Shown here piece by piece: positions 1-9,399 of a DNA stretch of 64,000 bases. The notes beneath the pieces are model-generated. The model made no database searches and had not been told where the DNA came from. It was given only the letters and a program-made list of their open reading frames with translations. The DNA comes from Cercospora beticola (lineage: Eukaryota > Ascomycota > Dothideomycetes > Mycosphaerellales > Mycosphaerellaceae). Both the position numbers and the translations under genes were made by a program. The stretch spans positions 620,001 to 684,000 of the forward strand of contig NC_088940.1 of NCBI RefSeq assembly GCF_033473495.1, read 5' to 3'. The first letter of the stretch is position 1, and each line of letters begins with the position of its first letter.

Positions 1-257
1 ATTTCGTGGACGTATGTGAAAACAGTCAAATTGGCGACGAAGAACAGGTCGTAGAAGAGTTCTGAATGCGAAGCCTGGGCGAAGCGCCGAAATGCTGGTT
101 TTGAGATCGTGTCGCTTCTCTCGATCTTGGGCTTGCCTGGATGAGATTCCTCGTCGCTATTGTGGTGGTGGTGCTCATGGTGGTGGTATTTCTGCTCGCC
201 AGGTTGTACGAAAGGACTTCGTATTAGTGGAAGATGGCTAGCTTCGCCTTCGTTCAT
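1..257 (-). CDS. LtrA-like multi-pass membrane protein, N-terminal fragment (runs off window)
   Basis: Reading the minus strand from the ATG at 257-255 gives 85 open codons that leave the window. The first half is hydrophilic and histidine-rich (YHHHEHHHHN near residues 24-33) and acidic. Residues ~68-84 read SELFYDLFFVANLTVFTY, which matches the conserved first membrane block of the low-temperature-requirement A (LtrA) family, as fungal members carry it. LtrA proteins are integral membrane proteins of unclear biochemical role. The remaining membrane segments would lie left of base 1. The His-rich cytosolic tail could bind metal, but that is inference. The start is the first in-frame ATG I see. 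Family call is good; exact start is moderate. Confidence 0.72.
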   Translation of the reverse strand, partial: MNEGEASHLPLIRSPFVQPGEQKYHHHEHHHHNSDEESHPGKPKIERSDTISKPAFRRFAQASHSELFYDLFFVANLTVFTYVHE

Positions 258-1743
258 AATGGCTGAGAAGATGCTTGTTCTGCGAAAGGAATAGCAAAGT
301 CGCACAATGCGGATCCTTGGAGAACATACTCATCGGTCCTGAGCGTCTGGCGGATTCAGCCATGACGGTACTTGCCTTGCCTATGGGACGCCTTTAAGGA
401 TCGGCGAGGGAGCAGTCGAATCCTTCAGCAAGAGCCAACACAGCCAGCGCAGAGGGACCTCATGTTCACGGTCGATTTGCTTGCTCTGGATTGGCAGGAG
501 AATTGCAGACGCCTGGCCTAATGCAAGTCGATATATGAACAATGCTCATACCACATTGTTTCCGGCCTGTGAGAGCCTGTCAGAGGATATAAAAAACGAA
601 GTTGCGCTGCGCCACTACGCAATGTCGCAGCGATTGACAGCCAGTCCAAGCTCTATTTTTGGTCGAAGGATCAACAGCGTGCAAACAAGCCCGGAGTCAA
701 GAACAATCCATCGAGAAGCGAATACGGTGGTTGGACGTGCTGTTTTTTGAGCGACAGAGAGGAAGCAGAGAACGTGCGCTTGAAAATCTGAAAGTTGTGT
801 TGTTGTTGTGCGGTGCAGGAAGAGCAGGAACGAGTTGGAGATTGGGACTTGGCGCCGGAGATTTGTTCCTCCGAGATTTGTTCCTCGACGCGTTCAACTC
901 AGGCTCCTTCGGAAAAAACAGTTTGCCGATTCCTGTGTTACTTCTGCTTCCACTTTCACTTCCACTCCCACTTCCGCACTCACAAATGGTAGTCGCGCAC
1001 CGCTACCTTCCTTTCACACCCGCCGATACCTGCTGAAAGCTACGCGCGTCAGACGCTTTGCTCCTGACACTGCCTGTCCACGACACTGGTTTGTTGGACT
1101 TTGCTGAGGTTTTGGTCGATGGACCTTCCCCGGGACGATTCGCAGACGTCGTATTTGCGCCGAACAGGGGCCTTACACAAGTGTTACGAGACTCTTGGAA
1201 CAACTCGGATCTGATTTTGGCTCCGGAATATCTCTTCAAGAGGCATGTTGTCGATCAAGCCCGTTACGAGAGAATCCGTGTATGAGGCCTGTAACCATGC
1301 TCGCATTGCATGCAGTCCATCATATGGAATTGGAGATCGGACTGCCATTACGCGTGTATTGAGCTCACAAATAGCTTTGTAGCCCTCAGCCCTAACAGAC
1401 CCTAAACTTACGCACCCGGTCAAGGAACTGTACGGGCATATGCTGGAACTCAGAGTTTCTCAAACGTACGCTGATTAGCAGACACCGTCCTTGAAGCATA
1501 GCAGGAGTTGCCGGTTGCTCTATTTCGGTGCAAGATTACTCATAATTGCCTTTCGAGCTTGATATGCATCCTAGCTGCGGTCCCACGACTGCAGCATTGG
1601 AATTGTACTCCTCGAGAATGGCGTATAAGACAGAGCAGGGCCTCCCACCTGTCAGAACGTTCACTCTCCCCATTTGTATCACCACATTTGCTGCTCGTCT
1701 CCAGCTCTCATTACCCTGAGCTCCAGGTCAACCAAACCTCATC
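258..1743. other. Intergenic region, no convincing gene
   Basis: Shared upstream region of two divergent genes. Several ORFs of 60-125 codons exist on both strands, but none shows a domain, signal peptide or family resemblance I recognise. It ends with a TATA-like element and a pyrimidine-rich stretch before the secreted-protein gene. Confidence 0.6.
1624..1629 (+). promoter_or_regulatory. TATA-like box of the small secreted protein gene
   Basis: TATAAG, about 115 nt before the ATG at 1744, followed by a CT-rich tract around 1655-1735. This is the usual arrangement of a regulated fungal promoter. Confidence 0.4.
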
Positions 1744-2150
1744 ATGTTGCTTCAATGGCCTCTTCTCGGACTGCTCTTGGCTCAGCAGGGCTACGCTGAT
1801 TATTATTACTACTGTAAAGCTCTGCGTGACAAGGCGGGCCTCTATCACGAAGACGGCACGGGGGTCATCAAGCAATACAACAAAGGCGCAATCGTTACTG
1901 CTATGTGCTACAACAGCATAGGCATCAAAGTCCATAGAGGCCATGGTCATACTGCGTGGGTTCTTTACACAGACGAAGGCGGTTCAGATCCTTGGTGGAA
2001 ATGTGAATTGGGCAATCAAAGTAAGGTGATGCATATTCATGTCCTGACTTCCGCTAATTTGTAAGATAAATTCCCTCCGTATGGATAGTTGTCGAAAGGC
2101 AGATTCAGTCTGCTTGCGCGTTCATCAGCCCCCAAGGAAAGAGATTATGA
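1744..2150 (+). CDS. Small secreted SH3b-like protein (effector candidate)
   Basis: Two exons, 1744-2020 and 2089-2150, encode 112 residues. The 68-nt intron (2021-2088) starts GTAAGG and ends ATAG. Without splicing the frame stops early; with it, the last codons add a fourth cysteine (SAC), giving an even number. Residues 1-18 are a hydrophobic signal peptide ending GYA, followed by YYYYC. The mature ~94 residues show an SH3b-like pattern: a turn GTGVIKQYNKG, a strand VTAMCYN, then WVLY and a C-terminal WWKC strand. Bacterial-type SH3 folds in secreted fungal proteins can bind cell-wall glycans, but the fold here is inferred from pattern only. Small size, four Cys and secretion make it an effector candidate. 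Gene confidence is high, function low. Confidence 0.68.
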
Positions 2151-3345
2151 ACCGTCGCAAACGACGTGCTGGAAAGCGTTCATCACACTTGGCTTAAGCG
2201 ATGATCATACTGAAGTTGCCGAAGAGCAAAAGCGATTGTTGAGAGGAGCCCAAGACCAGCATGTCCTCTGGGCCATTATTGTCTTGTACAATCCCCATGA
2301 CACTTCGAGTCATGTTACCTCTCGATGCATATGTCACGGCGAGACTGGTAGAAGATTGGGCCGATTGTGGAAAATGCGACTCACTTGTCATGCCATCTAC
2401 CCATGCTTATCATCAATGTGGTCGAGCTGTCTACGGCGCACATTCTCCATGGCCTCTTTCACACGTTTGGCATGACGCGTTTCTTCTTTCTCCTCTCTCC
2501 ATCCACCATTCTGTCACCACATCCGACGAGCAACGTGAAGACAGAACACAAAGACGCCCGTAACGAACGAAACACCTGCCAGAGAATTGCACATCGCGAG
2601 TCCTCAGCCTCGATGATCTCCGCCGAGCTTCCGCATTGGGAGCTTCGCGATCCGGTGCTCGAGATGATCATTGCGTCACAGGAGACAGCCCTAGGAGCCA
2701 ATGCAAGAAAGCCCTCAGCCGCTGTACACGCCTGGACAGGCTGACCTGACCTCCAAACTTTCTCGAATACGATGTGGGAAACTGGCCATGAACATGAATA
2801 ATTCTGCTGCGAGATACTGTGAGGAGGGCACTCTCCGCTCAGCGCAAAGGATCACGTGAATGAGAGATGACTCTCCGCTGCGCCACATCCGGCCTTCTCG
2901 CTTCGCTTTGCCTTCGAAGAAGTTAGGCACAACCCGTAGGGCGGTGGTGTTAGGGGGAAAGCTGTATCTGGCAAGGTCGTGGCGGTCGCCCTCCTCCACC
3001 TGTTCTGGCCGAGCTCTTCAATACCTGTCCAGCTGTGCCATTCTCAAGCCAGAAGCGGACTTCTCGAGGCCGTTGAACAGTGCCATGCGCCGCACTATGT
3101 CGCACAGGGTTGCGACTCGTTGCTAACAACCATGCACATGCGCGCATACATAGCACTCTCTGATACGGTCCAAAAGCATCCTCTGCGACAGAAGTGGGAA
3201 GGCGGCTTGAGGGTTCAGAAACTATTGAACGCCACCACCGTTCACATCTGGGCGTATGGGCTGGCCGTCGAAGAAGCGATATGCCAGCCGTATAGCTTGC
3301 GATGTAGCCGCGTTGTGCTACCTTGACCTTTCCATACCGGCGATC
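2151..3345. other. Intergenic region, no convincing gene
   Basis: ORFs up to 135 codons on both strands lack recognisable motifs and have low-quality composition. It holds the 3' end of the small secreted gene and the promoter of the Thr-rich gene. Nothing else seen. Confidence 0.55.
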
Positions 3346-4473
3346 ATGCAAGCACAATCCCGGCTCGCGGCACTGCTGCTCGCCTTGCTACTCTTCTGCA
3401 GCCATGTGTCCGCGTCAGGGTATCAGAGAACGTACACTAAAACGATAACGAAGCACAAGACTGTGACGACCTGTAAGAAGACGACAACCATCACCAAAAC
3501 CAGCACGTACACCCAGCCTGGGAAAGCTGTAACGACTACAAAGACCAGTACTACAACACCAGTCACAACGTTAGTCACCACGAGCACCATTATTGACCCA
3601 GCTCTCTCGACAACGACCACAACAACAATCACCTCGGGAACGACTACAGTCGCGGCGCCTTCGGGATTCCAAGGCGTACGTGACAGCCTACCCCAAGCCA
3701 CTTATGATCCATCTTTGCTTGCAGACGGCAGTGGTCCAAGTGAAAAGAAGAAACGAGAGGCCATAGCTGAACTCTTCGAGCGCGAAAAGTGGACTGAGGA
3801 GAAGTGGTGGAAACGTAACAACTATCATGGCGCCAAAACCAAGACTGTGTACACCACGAAGACCAAGACTGTCCACAGTACAAAGACTATCAGGAAAACA
3901 TCGACAAAGACTGTCCAGGGCTCTCCAACGAGCACTGCAACAGTAACAACGACTAGCACAGCACCGACTAGCACAGTCACCATCACCACAACCTCAAATA
4001 TCATCCCGCCTGTTATCACAAAGACAACGACAGAGACAACATTCGTCGCGACCGCATACGCAGCCTGCGCATCAAGCAACATAGCTAATGCAGTCATCGA
4101 GGACGAAGAAACACTTCCAATTCGACGCTTCGGTTTCACTGCGGACAGTACTGCAATGGATAACTCAGTCTTACTAGGCGACGATGTCGAAGACGGCATT
4201 GCTTGCTGCAGTCTATTCTTCGCCATGCCATTCGCGTCTGATCCCGATAACGAGAACGGAAATGGACGACCAGCCTCTCAGGGCGTTTTTATTTGGGATT
4301 CAGACAGTCAGATATGTGTCGGCTACTATCATTCTGTGTACAATTGTACCATGCAAGCCGGAGATCCGATGAATAGACAGATCGTCGTGTCTAACGAGCG
4401 TCCTGGATTGGAGGGACTGGTTGTAGGCAACGGACAGTGTGGTTTCATTGATGGAAATGAATTTGGTAGTTAA
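3346..4473 (+). CDS. Secreted threonine-rich cell-wall-type protein
   Basis: A single exon of 375 residues. I start at the ATG at 3346, because the residues that follow (MQAQSR then a run of Leu/Ala to SHVSASG) form a clear signal peptide; the frame is open 30 codons further upstream but that part is not secretory. Residues ~25-125 and ~190-270 are very rich in Thr/Lys/Ser (KTVYTTKTKTV, TTTTTTITSGTTT), likely heavily O-mannosylated. Between them lies a dibasic EKKKR site near residue 138, a possible Kex2 cut. The C-terminal ~115 residues are different: about seven cysteines (AACAS, IACCS, QICVG, YNCTM, GQCGF) suggest a small disulphide domain. No GPI signal seen. Probable role: wall or extracellular matrix protein. 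Confidence 0.75.
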   Translation: MQAQSRLAALLLALLLFCSHVSASGYQRTYTKTITKHKTVTTCKKTTTITKTSTYTQPGKAVTTTKTSTTTPVTTLVTTSTIIDPALSTTTTTTITSGTTTVAAPSGFQGVRDSLPQATYDPSLLADGSGPSEKKKREAIAELFEREKWTEEKWWKRNNYHGAKTKTVYTTKTKTVHSTKTIRKTSTKTVQGSPTSTATVTTTSTAPTSTVTITTTSNIIPPVITKTTTETTFVATAYAACASSNIANAVIEDEETLPIRRFGFTADSTAMDNSVLLGDDVEDGIACCSLFFAMPFASDPDNENGNGRPASQGVFIWDSDSQICVGYYHSVYNCTMQAGDPMNRQIVVSNERPGLEGLVVGNGQCGFIDGNEFGS

Positions 4474-4865
4474 GTTGAGTGGATCCCAACTGTATGTCTT
4501 ATGTGTGGTTGTGCATTAGTTGATCGCATGTTCACGGCTTAGACATTTCATACACATACAGCCGACTCTTGCAAGAGCGTATTGTGATTTGCCGCTGCAA
4601 CTCACACTGAGTCTTGCTCTCGCTGCTGGACCTTCTCACTCCCTTTGCCATGGGTCTGCTGCGACATACCCCGCGCAGCAATAGGAGGTGTAAGTTTGGT
4701 GGCTGTAGTGAAGAAACGGTGCCGAGGTCCCAAGACTCCGAATTTGGGTACGGTCTTGAGATGTAATAATGTCTTAATTTACTGCCGCTGATACCATGGT
4801 GCTAACGCCAGAATCGCTTCGTCCACACTCGACACAACTTTCTGCTGGCCGCAGCCGCCATTGGC
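4474..4865. other. Intergenic region
   Basis: 3' region of the Thr-rich gene and promoter/leader of the first glycosyltransferase. Nothing distinctive seen. Confidence 0.5.
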
Positions 4866-5912
4866 ATGCGCACGAGACGCCCTGTTCTGCTGCTACTAGC
4901 CTTAGTTCTGACCGTCGTGCTATACATCAGCCTCCGTGGCACGAGTCAAGACGTTCGGCACACAAGCGCAGACATCAGCCGATCTAGCAAGGTCAAGAAT
5001 AATGCCTACGTGATATTCCTCTCCTCAGACGTCGTGGACGAAGCTGAGGATCAAGACCTAGAAGACGATACATATTGGATCGCCGCTCGAATCCTAGTCT
5101 ACCAATTACTCTATGCCCCTGAGACCCGTACACGCCGCAACTATGAAGTTGTAGTAGCAACAACGCCCACCGTCTCCACTGCGAAACGCCAGCGCCTCCG
5201 TCAAGATGGAGCCAAAGTCGTTGAAATCGAAGACGTCGATGCCGGCTGGGTCCAGACCAACCAAACAAATTGGAAAAGTGTAATGGCGAAATTCCGACTC
5301 TGGCAAATGATCCAGTACGAACGCGTCATGCTCCTCGATGCTGATATCGTATTGCAAGACTGCATGGACGCAGCATTCGATGAGGAAGCCGTACGAACAA
5401 GGCGCACGATCGTGCCCGCAGATTACAAGCCAATGAAGAATGAAGCAGTTTTGCCAAACGACTATGCGTTCGCAGCGACTGCACGATTAAATATCAATGG
5501 CTTCAACTACCCACCCCTCAGCAAAGACGATTTCATGGAGAATGGCGACGCATTGAATGCAGGTTTCATCATCCTCAAACCCGATCAGGCCATGTTTGAA
5601 TACTATACCTCGCTCACGCGGGTCGATCGGTATCTACCTAATGGAGAGCAACTTTTTGAGAGAATTTGGTCAGAGCAGGCGCTTTTAAATTATACGCACC
5701 GACGCGATGGGCCTATGCCGTGGGGAGAACTTGATCCGACTTGGATGTTGTTGGTGCCGAGGGTAGAGCATATTGTGAAGGGAAAGCCGAAGGCGCTGCA
5801 TCAGAAATGGTGGAAGCCTATGTCGCATGGTATTGGGCCTTGGTTGTTGCCGTGGAAGGGGAGGATGGATGGATTTTGGGAAGGGAGGGAGTATGCCAAA
5901 CGCAAAGGATAG
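4866..5912 (+). CDS. GT8-like glycosyltransferase, type II membrane protein
   Basis: Single exon, 348 residues. A short basic N-terminus (MRTRR) precedes one hydrophobic segment (residues ~6-23), giving a type II Golgi topology. The catalytic domain starts near residue 46 (NNAYVIFLSS). MLLDADIVL places a DXD motif at residues 158-160, which binds Mn2+ and nucleotide-sugar in GT-A enzymes, preceded by AKFRLWQMIQYERV, typical of glycogenin-like GT8. Near the C-terminus KALHQKWW resembles the second metal/nucleotide-contact motif. The family transfers sugar from UDP-sugar to protein or glycan acceptors; the acceptor here cannot be told. It lies 215 nt before another membrane-anchored sugar-transferase-like gene on the same strand, so the two may act on one glycan. 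Confidence 0.82.
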   Translation: MRTRRPVLLLLALVLTVVLYISLRGTSQDVRHTSADISRSSKVKNNAYVIFLSSDVVDEAEDQDLEDDTYWIAARILVYQLLYAPETRTRRNYEVVVATTPTVSTAKRQRLRQDGAKVVEIEDVDAGWVQTNQTNWKSVMAKFRLWQMIQYERVMLLDADIVLQDCMDAAFDEEAVRTRRTIVPADYKPMKNEAVLPNDYAFAATARLNINGFNYPPLSKDDFMENGDALNAGFIILKPDQAMFEYYTSLTRVDRYLPNGEQLFERIWSEQALLNYTHRRDGPMPWGELDPTWMLLVPRVEHIVKGKPKALHQKWWKPMSHGIGPWLLPWKGRMDGFWEGREYAKRKG

Positions 5913-6127
5913 GGCAGGCGTGTTTTGTGTATTGGAACCCCTGTAGTACGCCAAGAGTGTTATCATGGGTAATCGCGTCCGCACCATTTCCTCGACCAAC
6001 TGCTGCCAACGTCTTCATTTATGTGTTCATCTCAAACATTTTCAGCACTTGTGCGCGACTGCATACGCGCGATGTCGATGGTCTTTGCGATGTGGTAAGA
6101 GATGGGCAATGAGCGGCCAGGCTTATC

Positions 6128-7465
6128 ATGTTACAGCGCAGACGACGCGTCGCGACTGCGCTTTTACTCACTCTCTGCATTCTTGCATTGTACTCATGGA
6201 GCCGCCTCGAGGCCGTGCAACTGACATTACAATGGCCAACAGGAGCATACGATCATGGACACCATAATAAACAGGTTGAGGGTGATGAAGAGCTACGCCA
6301 TCTTCTGATACCAGCCACAGAAGTCTCCAACGAGACCTGCAAGCTACTGGCATCGAGCATCATTCTAGACTACCCTGAACCCATCATCCTTGGACTACCG
6401 GAGAAGCGCACCTTGGAAGGAGTCTCTGATGGCAGAGCAAGACAGCTGAAGGAGAGGATCTTCAAGCTTGTTGTGGTACTGGAGTACCTAGAGTCGCTTC
6501 CTCGCTCGGCTGATCAAGATCTTGCCCTGGTGCTTGATGCATTCGATGTCTGGTTGCTTCTCCCTCCGCAGCTTGTCGAGCTACGCTATCACAGAGTTCT
6601 ACGACAGAGTAATGCCCGATTAGCTGCGAGAGGGATTCTGGGCTTTGACAGCGGAGGTCGCGCTGTTGGCTCGAGTATCGTATTTGGCGCCGATCAAAGT
6701 TGCTGGCCAGACGAGACTCGTCCCTATTGTAGCCATGTGCCGGATTCACCCTTGCGAGACCCGAACTCTGAAACACCGACGAAAGAGGGAACTTCCGCGC
6801 ACGCGAAGTGGGCGAACACAGGCGTGTTCATGGGGCCGGTCCAGGATCTGAGAGAATTGTTGCGCACCAGTCTGAAGCTGAGCGAGAGTGGCTACCAAAC
6901 AGATTATAAGTGGCGGTTTGACGACCAAGGCGCCATCCAAGATGTCTGGGCTGAGCAAGAACGAGCACGCACACTGCTTGCTGGCGGAAACGCCACGCTG
7001 AAAGTGCCTGACAGTCAGCACGTGTCAGAATTCTTGCAATCGATGGCCGATTCTGTCGAGCACGGCATCACGATCGACCATGAGGGACAGGTTGCCCAAC
7101 AAGCATGGAGCTCCATGCATTCCATTTTCTGGACGACTTACGATTCCATCAAAAACAAGCTGAAAGATCCCCCCGACGATTTCAATGATTTGCCGCAGCC
7201 ATTTGGCGGCGACACAGGCCAGACCTGGGGAGGGACCAAGATAGGTGTGAATTTGGCAACCAAGCACGCATTTCCGATATTCCATATGACAGCGCACAAA
7301 GGCCTCCGATGGCAGCTTTGGCCTAAGATGTGGTTTCAGAAGCATGGCAAGACAGTGCTTGGTCAGAAGAGCGCGAAAGTTGCTCTTTGGTCTAGGGACG
7401 GGACGAAGATCGAGCACAAGACGTGGAACGACATCTGCTTACAGTATACGCTCTTTCCCGACTGA
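6128..7465 (+). CDS. PLOD/glycosyltransferase-like type II membrane protein
   Basis: Single exon, 445 residues. MLQRRRR followed by a hydrophobic stretch (residues ~9-23) is a Golgi-type signal anchor. Residues 131-142 (DLALVLDAFDVW) give a DXXD motif like the metal-binding site of the glycosyltransferase domain of procollagen-lysine hydroxylase-type enzymes. FGADQSCWPD follows, then KWANTGVFMGP (~255-265) and DDQGAIQDVW (~290-299). These blocks, an Asp-rich metal site, an NTG-X-F-X-G loop and a DDQ, are the usual order in that GT-A group. It lies directly behind the GT8-like gene. Function as a protein or glycan sugar transferase is inferred; donor and acceptor are unknown. Similar but lesser chance: an inactive relative. 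Confidence 0.72.
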   Translation: MLQRRRRVATALLLTLCILALYSWSRLEAVQLTLQWPTGAYDHGHHNKQVEGDEELRHLLIPATEVSNETCKLLASSIILDYPEPIILGLPEKRTLEGVSDGRARQLKERIFKLVVVLEYLESLPRSADQDLALVLDAFDVWLLLPPQLVELRYHRVLRQSNARLAARGILGFDSGGRAVGSSIVFGADQSCWPDETRPYCSHVPDSPLRDPNSETPTKEGTSAHAKWANTGVFMGPVQDLRELLRTSLKLSESGYQTDYKWRFDDQGAIQDVWAEQERARTLLAGGNATLKVPDSQHVSEFLQSMADSVEHGITIDHEGQVAQQAWSSMHSIFWTTYDSIKNKLKDPPDDFNDLPQPFGGDTGQTWGGTKIGVNLATKHAFPIFHMTAHKGLRWQLWPKMWFQKHGKTVLGQKSAKVALWSRDGTKIEHKTWNDICLQYTLFPD

Positions 7466-8091
7466 CTGTAAACGCGTAGAATCTTTTCGCTGTCACTCCT
7501 GGACACGTCAATCTCAAGTCCAGCGCTGACAAGGCAAGGCGACATACTGGTTCAGAACAAGTCGACTGCAAGCTCTCGCACAGGGCGCTTTTTAGTCACG
7601 GGAGTGGATCAGAAATCCTACCTCTCTACCTCTGCGCGAGGCATGTCCCTCTCATTCAATTCTTGGAAGGAGCATTTAAGCGACGTGATTGCGCAACGGT
7701 TCGAAGCGACGCGTGACAGGAAAGTGGACGACGTTGGCGTCAATTACATCAATACACGATGAAGCTGAAGAAGGATTCATCTCTAACGACAAGTTTCAGC
7801 TGCTTTGTCGCAGGATGACAAGATACCCGCCATGCAAATCAACTCTTACACATCTGACCCTGCAGATGTTGTCGAGAAACAGAAGCCTGTTCGCTAGTGT
7901 TGCGCGCCATATTTGGCCAAAAGTTTCGTTGAATTCGTTGACGAGCTCTACTGATTCAAGGCCCGAAACGTCACGCCTTTATGCTTGCTTTGCCAACTCG
8001 GACAGGGCGGCGATTGCACCCTCTTCAGTCGACACAGGGCCGAATGTTGCAGCCTTCTGGCCTTCAGGACTCGTTGGAACTGTTTATCGAG
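7466..8091. other. Convergent intergenic region
   Basis: Lies between the 3' ends of the second glycosyltransferase (+) and the KEX2 repeat gene (-). An ORF of 176 codons at 7689-8219 overlaps the end of the repeat gene and has no family character; I treat it as chance. Confidence 0.55.
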
Positions 8092-9399
8092 TCAGCATAA
8101 GCCATGAGGAGGCGGACAGGGAGGGAGCACACCAGATGAGGTGGTGCTTTGCTCGGACGGGGAGGCTGACAGTGATGCGGAAGTTGCGACGTCATTCGAA
8201 TCAATGGAGTGCTTGCTAGCAACTGCGGTCTTGTCAGTGAAGTCCAACACGAAATTCGAAGAAGACGAACCGCCTGCATTGCCGTCCATGGTATGCATCT
8301 CGCCCACAGCAGGAAGGCGTCCACCAAGAACTCCTGGAAGCTGACCAACAGTGGAACCAGCAGTGTCGAGGACAGGGCCGCCAGCTGAAGAGACGGTGTC
8401 AAGAACAGGGCCAGTAGCCTTGAAGACTGGACCGCCAGCCGACGAGACAGTGTCCAGGACAGGATCAACGAGTCCGTTAACAGCTTCCACTTGGCGTTTC
8501 CCAGGAACGACAGAAGTCACTGTACCGACGACCTGGCCACCAGTGCTCAGAACAGGCGCAGCAGCCTCATTGACAACAGGTCCAGCAGTTGTGGCAACTG
8601 TGCCGGCAAGAGGAGCGACCAAATCGGTGACCTGATCGAGTTGGCGCTTTTCAACCACGCCGGAAACAGAGCCAACAAGTGGGTTGCCGGTCACAGCATC
8701 GAGTGAGGCGCCTTCGAGAGCTCCAGAAACAGTGTCCAAGACAGGCTTGACAGCTCCATTGACAGCCTCAAGCTGACGCTTTCCGAGCAAGCCAGAGACG
8801 GAATCTACCACTGGGTCCACAGCTGGGTTGCCAGTCACGGACTCGATTGGGTTCTGTTCAAGTACGATCGAGATGGTATCCACGACAGGCTCGACAGCGC
8901 CCTTGACAGCCTCGAGCTGACGCTTTTCGAGCACACCGGAAACAGTGCCAACAAGTGGGTTGCCCGTCACAGTGTCGAGCGAGGCCCCTTCGAGTGCACC
9001 GGAAACGGTGTTTAGAACAGGCTTGACCGCGCCACCAACAGCCTCGAGCTGACGTCTTCCTAGCGCGCCAGAGAGAGTGTCGGTAACGGGGCGAGTGGCT
9101 GATGACACTGTGCCGACGAGAGGGCTGACTAGGCCTGTAACGGCATCAAGCTGACGCTTTCCGAGGACACCAGAGACATTTTCAACAACGGGAACATTCG
9201 CGGAGGAGACAGTGTCCAGGACCGGACGGACAGCTCCAGTCACGGTTTCCAATTGTGGCACTAATGGTCAAGTCAGAATGTACCCGGCTCACTGCAATTG
9301 CGCTATTTGCTGGAACGCATCACACGTACCTTGCACAATTGGCGCGGCATGGGCGCCCAGCGCGACCAAAGAGCAGAGAACGCAAGATGTAGTCTTCAT
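8092..9399 (-). CDS. KEX2-processed repeat protein (secreted peptide precursor)
   Basis: Exon 1 is 9330-9399, intron 9261-9329 (69 nt, GTACGT..TTAG) and exon 2 8092-9260; 412 residues. MKTTSCVLCSLVALGAHA is a signal peptide. Six dibasic sites follow (GKR, GRR, EKR, GKR, EKR, GKR), and each is followed at once by Q-[LV]-[DE]. Cleavage by the Golgi protease Kex2 would release five internal peptides of 34, 44, 48, 44 and 50 residues, all beginning with Gln (possible pyroglutamate), plus an N-terminal piece and a Ser-rich C-terminal piece ending CPPPHGLC. Repeats share the frame AV-GAV-PVLDTVSGAL and are rich in Val/Ala/Gly/Thr, with no Cys and few aromatics. The 34-residue unit is shortest; units two and four are near-identical. 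No UstYa/DUF3328 or tyrosinase gene is in this window, so a cyclic RiPP is not supported. Could also be a repellent-like surface peptide. Confidence 0.85.
8494..9153 (-). repeat. Tandem coding repeats separated by Kex2 sites
   Basis: Five units read on the minus strand: 9052-9153, 8920-9051, 8776-8919, 8644-8775 and 8494-8643. The 132-nt units at 8920-9051 and 8644-8775 are most alike, including at the DNA level, which points to recent duplication of a two-unit block. Unit boundaries coincide with Lys-Arg or Arg-Arg codons. Confidence 0.85.

Noticed and set aside
8092..9399. Calling the repeat protein a dikaritin RiPP precursor (ustiloxin/phomopsin type)
   Set aside because: Peptides lack Tyr-containing short cores and there is no UstYa/DUF3328 or tyrosinase gene in the window.
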